64,000 nucleotides of DNA from UBA5109 sp964606735 (GTDB lineage Bacteria; Pseudomonadota; Gammaproteobacteria; Pseudomonadales; Pseudohongiellaceae), in assembly GCA_964606735.1 (NCBI GenBank), contig CAZSHI010000002.1:1-64000 (forward strand). Direction: 5' to 3'. Each line of letters opens with the position of its first letter. Positions within the stretch are counted from its first letter, which is position 1. Shown piece after piece: positions 45,165-53,529 of the stretch. Both the position numbers and the translations under genes were made by a program. The notes under the pieces were generated by a model, which worked only from the letters and a program-made list of their open reading frames with translations, was not told the origin of the DNA and made no database searches.

Positions 45165-46700
45165 ATGAATACACGCAAAGTCAGCAGCAGCTTCATCTCT
45201 CTCCGGCAATTTGCCTTCCTGTGCCTTGGCAGTTTCCTTGTTTTTCCCCTGAACGCTCAGGCCCAACCAGAAAGTTCGCTGATTTTTGACGCAGTACGCA
45301 TCGAGTATATCGACGCCGACCCTGAGACGACTGCCGATTTTCGGGTTCGTGAACTCTCAGCTCTTCCCAGTCGGGTCAATAACGTGCAGCCCTTTATTGA
45401 AGATTTCCTGACTGACTCAGAAGCTCTGACAGAAAGCCCTGTGCTTTACCAGGAAAGTATCCTGCAATTTGAAATGGATGGCGGTCCCTATGACCCGCGC
45501 TTGAGCGAAGCGTATTTGAGCCTTGGTCAGGTCTACCAGCAACTGGATGACCAGGAACTGGCCATTGAGGCCTTGAGCAATGCATTGCATGTAAACCGTA
45601 TCAACAATGGGCTATTCAATGCCACCCAGCTCAATATCGTGAGCGAGCTGGTCGAAAGTTACCTCCGGCATGGCGACTTTGCAGCAGCCAACCAGCAGCA
45701 GGAATACCTGTTTTTCATTCAGCAAAAAATATATGGCCCGAACAACCCTGTCATACTATCCAGCCTGCTGGAATATGCCGACTGGAACCTGCATGCTTCC
45801 TCGCTTTCACTGGGCTATATTCCCGATACTGAGGCCCTCGGATTAAGACTGCTGCCACAGGTGACAGACAGCTTTATCCGCAATCTGCGAAACTTCGACA
45901 ACCAGCCCCTTATACAACTCAACCTGGCCTCAAATGCATACAAACAGGCATTACGTTTGCAAAGACGGCATGAGGCAATTGCACCGAATCTTGATCCAGA
46001 CAGATTACGCCGGATTGAAACAGATCTTCAGTTGTCTGAAAGCAATCTCAACATCCTGGAAACGGAAAAGAAGCTGGCATTTACCCATCTCCTGCTGGGA
46101 AATATGCTGGAAAACTACCCGACGACTGCCTCCAATGCTCAGGCGGATTTCTACTTCCGAACTTTACGCGAGGGTCAGGATGCCCTGCAGCGCCGTCTGG
46201 ATTATTTACGGAATGCCAATTCTACTGAGCTGGATATTGGTATGGCGCTGGTGGACATGGCTGACTGGTTTCTGCTGACTGAGCGCTGGAGCTCAGCTGA
46301 ACAAATGTACATACAGGCTTATCAGTTCATGGATGCCAATCAACTGGAACATATCCCTGGGCTGAGTTATCCGGATCTGCCGGTTCCGATTCCCAGCTAC
46401 GTCAGTCCTTTTTACAGCCGGGCAAGCAATAATATTTCAGCAGATGCCGTACTGGACTATGAGGGCTATATTGATGTCAGCTTCGAGTTGTCACGTCTGG
46501 GTAATGCCAGTGATATTGAAATCCTGAGTTACACAGAAAATACACAGGACGATACCCTCAGAGCGCTGCGTCGGATGTTGCGTCGAACCCAGTTCCGCTT
46601 GCAACTTCAGGATAATGAGCAGTATGCCGAGAACAGTTATCTTGTGCGCTATTACTACACACCCCAGCCCGCTTTGGAAACCCAAAGCGAAGATGAGTAA
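45165..46700 (+). CDS. secreted TPR-like protein with TonB-C-like C-terminal domain, copy 2
   Basis: 511 residues from the ATG at 45165, two bases after the previous stop. A signal peptide (core FAFLCLGSFLVFPL, cleavage after AQA-Q) is present. It repeats the plan of copy 1: the TPR-like block SLGQVYQQLDDQELAIEALSNALHVNRINNGLFNATQ, a middle coiled helical region, and a final YEGYIDVSFELSRLGNASDIEILSYTEN TonB-C-like domain ending VRYYYT. The RINNGLF stretch is shared with copy 1. The pair likely arose by tandem duplication. Followed by a terminator. Confidence 0.75.
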   Translation: MNTRKVSSSFISLRQFAFLCLGSFLVFPLNAQAQPESSLIFDAVRIEYIDADPETTADFRVRELSALPSRVNNVQPFIEDFLTDSEALTESPVLYQESILQFEMDGGPYDPRLSEAYLSLGQVYQQLDDQELAIEALSNALHVNRINNGLFNATQLNIVSELVESYLRHGDFAAANQQQEYLFFIQQKIYGPNNPVILSSLLEYADWNLHASSLSLGYIPDTEALGLRLLPQVTDSFIRNLRNFDNQPLIQLNLASNAYKQALRLQRRHEAIAPNLDPDRLRRIETDLQLSESNLNILETEKKLAFTHLLLGNMLENYPTTASNAQADFYFRTLREGQDALQRRLDYLRNANSTELDIGMALVDMADWFLLTERWSSAEQMYIQAYQFMDANQLEHIPGLSYPDLPVPIPSYVSPFYSRASNNISADAVLDYEGYIDVSFELSRLGNASDIEILSYTENTQDDTLRALRRMLRRTQFRLQLQDNEQYAENSYLVRYYYTPQPALETQSEDE

Positions 46701-46716
46701 AGCATCAAGCTGGCAA

Positions 46717-46745
46717 ATAAAAGGGCAGTCTTGACTGCCCTTTTA
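46717..46745. terminator. bidirectional intrinsic terminator
   Basis: AAAAGGGCAGTC-TT-GACTGCCCTTTT lies between the convergent TPR pair and the oxidoreductase large subunit and can end both transcripts. Confidence 0.9.
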
Positions 46746-46767
46746 TTAATCACTGCGTTCGAATTAA

Positions 46768-49092
46768 TTACACCAGGGTATAACCGGCTTCTGACAAGGG
46801 CAGCTTCCTGACTCGCTCCCCGGTCGCCGTAAAAATGGCATTGGCGATAGCCGGCAGTACCGGCGGCAAAGCCGGCTCTCCAGCGCCCGTTGGGGGAACA
46901 TCAGCTGGCTCCAGAAAATGTACATCAAGTGCCGGGGCACGGGAAATTCTCAACAAGGGATACTGATGGAAATTGCTCTGTTCGATAACACCTTTTTCAA
47001 ATGAAATCTTGGCATACATCAGCTGACTGAGACCATCCATGATACTGCCCTGAACCTGGTTCTCAGCGCTGCTGCGATTATGTATCAGCCCAAAGTCGGC
47101 CACGGACCAGATCTTGTGCACGGTAACTTCCTTGGCCGGACTGACGCTGACATCTGCTACCTGAGCCACATAACCGCTGTGCGAATAATAAAAGGCCAAT
47201 CCCAGAGCTCTTCCCTGCGGCATGGGCCGTCCCCACTCGGCACGGTCTGCCACGGTAAAGATAACATTACGCGCCCGGGTATTACTGAATGGGACGGGTG
47301 GTGGGAAGCCGGGGGGCAAATTAGATGGCGGCTGTGGCATGTCTTCATCAGGAATATTCATGAGATCCAGCAGAAAATCCCGATAATCACGATTACCGGC
47401 AACGGCAACTTCATGCAGGAAACTCTGGAAGACAAAACCAAAGGCATTCGATCCCGGCGCTCGCATCGGCCCGGTCTGTATTGCTGCTGCCTGCATGGTC
47501 TGCGTGATTTTTACATTCTGCAGGTGCTCCATCGGCAAAACGTCAGGTGTCAGGTTCGCTGTTTCAATCGGCTGTTCGGCTGCATTATTTTTTGCCTGTG
47601 TCAGGAAATGATCACTGAATGCGGTCATGCGACCCTCTGCATCCAGTGCCGCTTTGAAGGCATGGAAACCTCCAGGACGGAAAAAGTCAAAAGCCATGTC
47701 GTCTTCACGGGTCCATTGCAGCTTCACCGGACGGCCTTCCATGCGGCGTGCAATTGCAGCCACTTCAGAGACGTAGTCATTGTTTAAGCGACGCCCGAAA
47801 CCGCCACCGATGCGGGTCTGATTGAGCGTGACCACTGCAGGATCCAGACCAGTCACGACTGCAGCTGCAGCCTCCCCGGCCTGCGGTGTCTGACTGGGAG
47901 CCCAGACCTGCAGTTCACCATTCTCATAGAGTGCGGAACAGTTCTGTGGCTCCATATTCGCGTGAGAAACGTAAGGATACTCATAGTACGCTTCGACCAC
48001 CTGTTCGGCACTGTCAAAGGCGGCATCAACATTTCCCTTGTTAAGTATTTCCATGGCACCATCCTGCTGAGCCAGTCTGGCTGCATTGGCCGAAATTTCT
48101 GACCAGGTCGCTGCGGTATCTGCGGTGCTCTCATCCCAGTCGACTTCCAGTTCCTGCTTGGCCCTGATAGCAGCCCAGGTCGATGTCGCCACAATAGCCA
48201 CGCCCCCGAGTCGAACCGGATCAAAAATCGTTGAGCCGATCAATTCACCAAAGGGTTCAAGAATGAATGCATCGATGACACCCGGCAATGATTTGATTTG
48301 AGACTCATTAAAGGATCGGGCTGTGCCGCCCAGTGCCGGACTTTTGGTATAGCTGGCATAAACCATACCCGGTCGATGCACGTCTATGCCAAACAAGGGG
48401 CTGCCTTGTACAATCGCGTGGTTGTCAACACCGCCAAAACGCCTTCCCAACAGGCTGAACGCTGAGGGGTCTTTCAATCGCAGCGTTTGCTGCTCGGGAA
48501 CCGGCATGCTGGCCGCCAGTTCTGCAAATTCACTGTAAGGATAAGATTCCCCACTAGCCTGATGAATAACCCTGGAATCTCTGGTGCTTAATTCTGCCAG
48601 GGGCACATAGAGTTGTTCAGCAGCCGCTGCCAGAATCATCATGCGTGCCGTTGCTCCGGCCTCACGCATGGCTGTCCAGTTCATCGGTGTCGAGAGGGAG
48701 CCGCCCGCCAATTGCAGGCCATAGCGGGTGGCATCAATATCAGCCTGTACTACATCAACATCTTCCCAGTTCGCATCAAGCTCTTCAGCAATAATCAGCG
48801 GTAGTCCCGTTTTGATACCCTGGCCACATTCGGGGTTTTTCGAAAAAATATTAATGCGCCCGTTTGCCTGAATCTGTACATAAGGGCTGATGCTTGCCAA
48901 TTCAGAACCGGCAAGCTGCGCAGCGACCTGACCACTGCCCACTGTCATACCCAGTGTCAATCCACCTCCGGCAATACCGGAAATTTTGATAAAACGACGA
49001 CGACTGATGTCCACAGTAATGGGGCTATCATCACGAGCAAAGGCCGACTTCTCGAAGAAAGCCGGCATGACAGAATTCGAAGGGGAGCTCAC
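46768..49092 (-). CDS. isoquinoline 1-oxidoreductase-type molybdenum subunit (beta)
   Basis: 774 residues from a GTG at 49092, which has AAGGAG 5 bases upstream. The N-terminus carries a twin-arginine signal, SRRRFIKISG, then a hydrophobic stretch, so it is exported folded. The body is an aldehyde-oxidase/xanthine-dehydrogenase-type molybdopterin subunit: QTRIGGGFGRRLNNDYVSEVAAIARRMEGRPVKLQWTREDD, SHANMEPQNCSALYENGELQVWAPSQTPQ, and MRAPGSNAFGFVFQSFLHEVA. It pairs with the [2Fe-2S] subunit encoded just upstream. These enzymes hydroxylate N-heterocycles or oxidise aldehydes; the substrate is not readable. Confidence 0.93.
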   Translation of the reverse strand: MSSPSNSVMPAFFEKSAFARDDSPITVDISRRRFIKISGIAGGGLTLGMTVGSGQVAAQLAGSELASISPYVQIQANGRINIFSKNPECGQGIKTGLPLIIAEELDANWEDVDVVQADIDATRYGLQLAGGSLSTPMNWTAMREAGATARMMILAAAAEQLYVPLAELSTRDSRVIHQASGESYPYSEFAELAASMPVPEQQTLRLKDPSAFSLLGRRFGGVDNHAIVQGSPLFGIDVHRPGMVYASYTKSPALGGTARSFNESQIKSLPGVIDAFILEPFGELIGSTIFDPVRLGGVAIVATSTWAAIRAKQELEVDWDESTADTAATWSEISANAARLAQQDGAMEILNKGNVDAAFDSAEQVVEAYYEYPYVSHANMEPQNCSALYENGELQVWAPSQTPQAGEAAAAVVTGLDPAVVTLNQTRIGGGFGRRLNNDYVSEVAAIARRMEGRPVKLQWTREDDMAFDFFRPGGFHAFKAALDAEGRMTAFSDHFLTQAKNNAAEQPIETANLTPDVLPMEHLQNVKITQTMQAAAIQTGPMRAPGSNAFGFVFQSFLHEVAVAGNRDYRDFLLDLMNIPDEDMPQPPSNLPPGFPPPVPFSNTRARNVIFTVADRAEWGRPMPQGRALGLAFYYSHSGYVAQVADVSVSPAKEVTVHKIWSVADFGLIHNRSSAENQVQGSIMDGLSQLMYAKISFEKGVIEQSNFHQYPLLRISRAPALDVHFLEPADVPPTGAGEPALPPVLPAIANAIFTATGERVRKLPLSEAGYTLV

Positions 49093-49130
49093 TGTATCTC
49101 CTTGGCCTGATTCAAGACCAGTGTTGATTT

Positions 49131-49637
49131 TTACGCGACTTCAGAGCCTGCGTCGGCATTATAAAAAGCCGTGCCGGACATGGTCTGGGCGGCTGTTTTA
49201 ATGGCGGCCCTGATACGGACATACGTACCACAACGACAGATATTGCCTGACATGGCAGCATCAATATCAGCGTCTGAAGGGTTTGGATTATTCCGTAAAA
49301 GCGCCGTAGCACTCATGATCTGGCCAGCCTGACAATAGCCACATTGCGGCACATCATGTTCAATCCAGGCCTGCTGAACCGGTGAAAGTGTGCCGTCAGC
49401 AGCTGCCAAACCTTCTATGGTGGTGATTTGTTCATTGCTCAGATTTCCAACCGGAATCTGGCAAGATCGTACTGGCGCTCCATTCATATGGACGGTACAG
49501 GCACCACACTGTGCGATGCCACAACCATATTTGGTGCCAACCAGGCCGAGCTCATCTCTGAGAACCCAAAGCAGGGGAGTGGAAGGATCCACATCCCCGA
49601 TATCCAAGGTCTGACCATTAATATTTAAAGTTGCCAT
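49131..49637 (-). CDS. isoquinoline 1-oxidoreductase-type [2Fe-2S] subunit (alpha)
   Basis: 168 residues. The plant-type [2Fe-2S] cluster motif is KYGCGIAQCGACTVHMNG...C, and the second cluster motif CGYCQAGQIM ... GNICRCGTYVRI is complete. It passes electrons from the molybdenum subunit. Spaced 38 bases from it, in the order alpha then beta as in iorAB. No cytochrome electron acceptor gene is adjacent, although such subunits often come with one. Confidence 0.94.
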   Translation of the reverse strand: MATLNINGQTLDIGDVDPSTPLLWVLRDELGLVGTKYGCGIAQCGACTVHMNGAPVRSCQIPVGNLSNEQITTIEGLAAADGTLSPVQQAWIEHDVPQCGYCQAGQIMSATALLRNNPNPSDADIDAAMSGNICRCGTYVRIRAAIKTAAQTMSGTAFYNADAGSEVA

Positions 49638-49861
49638 GACAAAAATCTCTTGTTCTTGTTAAGTACAGGAAAATTACAATACGGTAAGCGCCTCAAACTA
49701 AACCACCTCCGGCAAAGAATCAAGCGAAAACCCCCCGCCTGGGGCTTCAGCAGAACCAATGCTTATGCTCACTCTCTCATTCTTATCGCGACGGGAGCCA
49801 TGCTCACGCAAAAAAGCGGGCCTGCGGCCCGCTTTTCTGATCCGAAATTGAGGTGCCAGGC
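49638..49861. other. intergenic region between sodB and the oxidoreductase operon
   Basis: 224 bases without a gene. It contains the sodB terminator (separate entry) and a second, weaker GC hairpin near 49726-49742 (CCCC...GGGG) followed on the minus strand by GGTTTT. The promoter of the oxidoreductase pair should lie between 49640 and 49720; I see no clear consensus. Confidence 0.5.
49810..49838 (-). terminator. intrinsic terminator after sodB
   Basis: AAAAAAGCGGGCC-TGC-GGCCCGCTTTT, a seven-base GC stem with T-runs on both sides, 24 bases past the sodB stop on the minus strand. Confidence 0.9.
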
Positions 49862-50443
49862 TTAATTCAGGTTTGCCTCAACAAAGTCCCAGTTCACCAG
49901 CGCCCAGAATGCTTCCATGTATTTAGGACGTAAATTGCGGTAGTCAATGTAATAGGCATGCTCCCAGACATCGACGGTCAACAGAGGGTTCACGCCGGCC
50001 TCTGTCAGTGGTGTTGCAGCATTTGACGTATTGACGATGGCCAGACCACCATCAGCATTTTGTACCAGCCAGGTCCAGCCTGAGCCAAAATTATTGACCG
50101 CGCTGTCGGTGAACTTGGTTTTGAACTCTTCCACCGAACCGAAGTTCGCTTCTATGGCTGAAGCCAGGGCGCCAGAAGGCTCGCCACCACCATTCGGGCT
50201 CAGGCAGTTCCAGTAAAAACTGTGGTTCCAGACCTGCGCAGCATTGTTGAATACCCCGCCGGAGGAGCTTTTCACAATCTCTTCAAGGGACTTACCGTCA
50301 TCTTCGCTACCTTCGATCAGGCCGTTAAGTTTCACCACGTAGGTGTTGTGATGCTTGCCATAATGGAATTCGAGTGTTTCCTTTGATATATGCGGTTCAA
50401 GTGCATCCTGTTCATAAGGTAATGGGGGCAGTTCTATCGCCAT
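49862..50443 (-). CDS. sodB: iron superoxide dismutase
   Basis: 193 residues. It dismutates superoxide in the cytosol. Metal ligands are His27 (FHYGKHH), His74 (WNHSFYW), Asp158 and His162 (DVWEHAYY). The Gln-Ala and Ala-Gln positions around NNAAQVWNHSFYWNCLSPNGGG fit the Fe-type rather than the Mn-type. Start PPLPYEQDALEPHIS is standard. It lies downstream of ftsX on the same strand with a 66-base gap and has its own terminator. Confidence 0.96.
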   Translation of the reverse strand: MAIELPPLPYEQDALEPHISKETLEFHYGKHHNTYVVKLNGLIEGSEDDGKSLEEIVKSSSGGVFNNAAQVWNHSFYWNCLSPNGGGEPSGALASAIEANFGSVEEFKTKFTDSAVNNFGSGWTWLVQNADGGLAIVNTSNAATPLTEAGVNPLLTVDVWEHAYYIDYRNLRPKYMEAFWALVNWDFVEANLN

Positions 50444-50509
50444 GATTTACTCCATCAAAAAATTAAAAGTGTAGGCTGGGGCGCTATAGTGTACATAACA
50501 AGCCTGCCT

Positions 50510-51496
50510 TCATCTAGGTTCAATTGTCCGCAAGTGCCTCAAGACGGATAACCAGGCGCCCAGCCAACCAAGCAATCCACTGATCAGTAGGACCCAGAAA
50601 AAACTGTCTATTCCCAGGCCTATGAATTCAAAGCCCCCTTCATACAGGCCAGAGAGTCTGGCCAGCGGGCCACGCAGTAAGAGCTGGGCAATCAGAACCA
50701 GCATACAGGCGATCAGGCCTCCGCCAATCCCATACCAGAGACCGGTATACAAAAAGGGTCTGGCCACATAAGCATCGGTCCCGCCTACCAGCTTGACCAC
50801 CACAATTTCATCACGCCGGTTTTCGATCGCCAGGCGCACCGTATTACCAACGACCAAGGCGACACCCACACCCAACAGGACTCCAAGCATATACGTCAGG
50901 CGCTGTGCCAGATTCAAAATTTCATAAAGGCGCTGCAGCCATTCCAGATCAAATTGCACCGAATCCACACCTTCATAGTCTTGCAGGCTACTGATCAAGG
51001 TCCTGATTTCAGACACTTGCTGGGAAAGGGGTGTGACAATCAGCACCGCTGGCAGGGGGTTTTCATCCAGACCATCCAAAATGTCGCCAAACCCAGAACT
51101 CTCACGAAACTCCAGCAAGGCATTATCGGCTGTTATCAGTTGGGTGCTGAGTATTTCTGTGCGCTGATCGAGTTCGCGCTGTATCGTAGCGATACGCTCG
51201 GGGCTGATGGTGATATCCAGAAATACTGAAATCTGACCGGCTTCATCCAGGTCAGAACCAAATTGCTGCAGGTTTTGCAAAAACAATAAAAGACTCAAGG
51301 GCAGGGCAAGGGCAATGGCAATCATCGCCCAGGTCATGAGGCTGCTGGTCAGCGTGCCCAGGAGCCGGTCCAGGCTGTCAACCGCTACCTGCTGATGGTT
51401 TCGAAACAGGCTCGATACCCTGTTTGTCAGCACTGCTTTATCAGCTTTGTTACGTGGACTGTTCGACGCCGCCTTTTGTTGCCTGCTCTCTGCCAT
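50510..51496 (-). CDS. ftsX: cell-division permease-like protein FtsX
   Basis: 328 residues. FtsX with FtsE forms an ABC-type complex at the septum that activates periplasmic murein hydrolase regulators. A cytosolic N-terminal tail (1-70, basic) precedes TM1 about 72-95; the extracellular loop about 96-210 includes ISVFLDITISPERI; three further helices are at about 215-240, 260-285 and 300-320. RRDEIVVVKLVGGTDAYVARPFLYTGLWYGIGGG is the FtsX signature. It follows ftsE by 6 bases. Confidence 0.95.
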   Translation of the reverse strand: MAESRQQKAASNSPRNKADKAVLTNRVSSLFRNHQQVAVDSLDRLLGTLTSSLMTWAMIAIALALPLSLLLFLQNLQQFGSDLDEAGQISVFLDITISPERIATIQRELDQRTEILSTQLITADNALLEFRESSGFGDILDGLDENPLPAVLIVTPLSQQVSEIRTLISSLQDYEGVDSVQFDLEWLQRLYEILNLAQRLTYMLGVLLGVGVALVVGNTVRLAIENRRDEIVVVKLVGGTDAYVARPFLYTGLWYGIGGGLIACMLVLIAQLLLRGPLARLSGLYEGGFEFIGLGIDSFFWVLLISGLLGWLGAWLSVLRHLRTIEPR

Positions 51497-51502
51497 CAGC
51501 TG

Positions 51503-52192
51503 CTACTCCAGCACTTCTTTATGCGCAGACTTCATTCCACCGCGAATCATGCGACCCTGTTCAAGAGTCAGAATACGATGCTCAAGGCTGGCAATCAGGC
51601 TCAGGTCATGACTGGCAATCAGCATGCTGACGCCAACGCGGTTGAATTCTTCAAACAGCCGCATAATCTCTGCCGACAGCTGGGGGTCGAGGTTTCCTGT
51701 TGGCTCATCTGCCAGTAAAAGGGCCGGCTTGTTGACGACGGCTCTGGCAATACCAACACGCTGCTGTTCGCCGCCAGACAGGGCAATCGGGTTCTGGTTT
51801 TCCTTGTTCAAGAGGCCGACCTTATCCAGAGCGGCTCGAACCCTGCGCGCGGCGTCACGGGAGTCATACCCGGCAATCTGCAATGGCAGGGCAACATTTT
51901 CAAACACGCTGCGGTCAAACAGCAGCTGATGATCCTGAAATACCAGGCCAATTTGCCGCCGAAAATAGGGAAGCTGTCGGCGGGAAAGACGATTCAGGTT
52001 TTGCCCGTTAACAAAAACCTGTCCTGCGCTTGCACGCTCCATCAACATGATCAGTTTAAGCAGGGTACTTTTCCCCGCACCGGAGTGTCCGGTCAGAAAG
52101 GCGATTTCACCCTGTTCAAGCTGAAAGCTGACCTGACTAAGTGCTTCCTGTCCGCCAGGGTAACGTTTACTGACCGCATCAAACTTAATCAT
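51503..52192 (-). CDS. ftsE: cell-division ATP-binding protein FtsE
   Basis: 229 residues from the ATG at 52192, which overlaps the ftsY stop by 8 bases (the frame opens at 52267). It is the ATPase of the FtsEX complex. Walker A GHSGAGKST, the ABC signature LSGGEQQRVGIARA and Walker B ALLLADEPTGNLD are intact. MIKFDAVSKRYPGGQEALSQVSF is the usual opening. Confidence 0.96.
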   Translation of the reverse strand: MIKFDAVSKRYPGGQEALSQVSFQLEQGEIAFLTGHSGAGKSTLLKLIMLMERASAGQVFVNGQNLNRLSRRQLPYFRRQIGLVFQDHQLLFDRSVFENVALPLQIAGYDSRDAARRVRAALDKVGLLNKENQNPIALSGGEQQRVGIARAVVNKPALLLADEPTGNLDPQLSAEIMRLFEEFNRVGVSMLIASHDLSLIASLEHRILTLEQGRMIRGGMKSAHKEVLE

Positions 52193-53186
52193 CGCCACTG
52201 AATAACGCTTCAACAAAGTCCTTGGCATTGAAGGGCCGCAGGTCATCGACCTTTTCACCAATACCAATGAAACGTAAGGGCAAGCCCAGCTGTCTGGCCA
52301 GCGCGAATATCATGCCCCCTTTGGCGGTGCCATCAAGCTTACTCAGAACGAGGCCGCTGACCTGTACAGCCGTAAAGAAATGCTGAGCCTGGCTCAGGGC
52401 ATTCTGTCCAGTGGTGGCATCCAGCACCAGCATGATTTCATGCGGGATATCATCATCAAGCTTCTTGAGAACACGAACCACTTTGGCCAGCTCATCCATG
52501 AGATTGCTTTTGTTGTGTAAGCGGCCTGCCGTGTCAGCTATCAGCACATCGGCTTTTTTGGCCAGCGCCGACTGATAGGCATCAAAAATTACCGAGGCAC
52601 TATCAGCCCCGGTATGTTGTGCAACTACCGGGACATTATTACGTTCTCCCCAGACACTGAGCTGCTCCACTGCTGCTGCCCGAAACGTATCCCCTGCTGC
52701 CAGCATGACGGAACGCCCTTCGCTCTGAAAACGCTTGGCAAGTTTGCCAATAGTGGTTGTTTTGCCAACGCCGTTAACACCAACCATGAGAATCACAAAG
52801 GGCTTGCCGAGCTCTGGCGGTATTTCAAGCGGCTTGTCGCAAACGGCCAACTGCTCAAGCAAAATATCCTTGAGGGTATTAAACAACAGCTGCGGGTCTT
52901 TGAGCTCCTTACGTTTCAGACGGCTGGTCAGCTCATCAATGATGGCGCCCGTTGCGTCCATGCCAACATCGGCACTCAAGAGGCGGGTTTCAATTTCATC
53001 CAGTAATTCATCATCAATTTCTTTTTTTCCGAGCATCAGGGCGCCAAGGCCATCAGTCAGGCCGGCGCGGGTCCGACCAAGGCCATTCTTCAGGCGGGAA
53101 AAAAATGAGCTGCCCCGAGCTTCATTAAGATCGCTCTGACCGTCTTTATCGGCGTCAGCGGCGGGACGTTTACCAAAACCAAACAT
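52185..53186 (-). CDS. ftsY: signal-recognition-particle receptor FtsY
   Basis: 333 residues. The SRP receptor delivers ribosome-nascent chains to the Sec translocon. After a short charged A region (1-35), the N domain (about 36-110) precedes the G domain with P-loop GVNGVGKTTTIGKL, DTAGRLHN, and the family VLSKLDGTAKGG. The C-terminus ends with FIGIGEKVDDLRPFNAKDFVEALF. The acidic N-terminal extension is shorter than in E. coli. It overlaps ftsE and heads ftsY-ftsE-ftsX. Confidence 0.97.
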   Translation of the reverse strand: MFGFGKRPAADADKDGQSDLNEARGSSFFSRLKNGLGRTRAGLTDGLGALMLGKKEIDDELLDEIETRLLSADVGMDATGAIIDELTSRLKRKELKDPQLLFNTLKDILLEQLAVCDKPLEIPPELGKPFVILMVGVNGVGKTTTIGKLAKRFQSEGRSVMLAAGDTFRAAAVEQLSVWGERNNVPVVAQHTGADSASVIFDAYQSALAKKADVLIADTAGRLHNKSNLMDELAKVVRVLKKLDDDIPHEIMLVLDATTGQNALSQAQHFFTAVQVSGLVLSKLDGTAKGGMIFALARQLGLPLRFIGIGEKVDDLRPFNAKDFVEALFSGDD

Positions 53187-53295
53187 AAGATTTCTGTCAC
53201 TTCTGCGGGAAGGCTTATGCTACCAGCAGCAGCAATGCTTCGCTAGCAGTTAGGCCTGAATGCAGTGTCTGTATAGAGAGGCAAACCGGATTTAT

Positions 53296-53520
53296 TTATC
53301 GCTGCTCTTGGATTTGCTGACGCACCTGTTTTTCGGCCTGCAAGGCCAGCCTGGATTCAGTATAAAAGAGTGCAGACGGGTCAATGTCACGACTTTCGAT
53401 AATGGCCGCCTGCTGCTGCAGTTGGGGCAGATGCTCAACACTGAAACGAAGCAGGGTTTGCAAAGCGAGGATGCCTGCAAAAAACAGCAGAGTCATAAAA
53501 ACTTGATCTCGGCGTTTCAT
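53296..53520 (-). CDS. small membrane protein of unknown function
   Basis: 74 residues. One membrane helix about 8-25 (VFMTLLFFAGILALQTLL) follows a basic N-terminus; the rest is polar and helical with many Gln, suggesting a soluble or coiled tail. It starts 9 bases after the YeiH-like permease stop, so it is likely cotranscribed and may be a subunit or modulator of it. No family recognised. Confidence 0.6.
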   Translation of the reverse strand: MKRRDQVFMTLLFFAGILALQTLLRFSVEHLPQLQQQAAIIESRDIDPSALFYTESRLALQAEKQVRQQIQEQR

Positions 53521-53529
53521 CGGCTTAAC

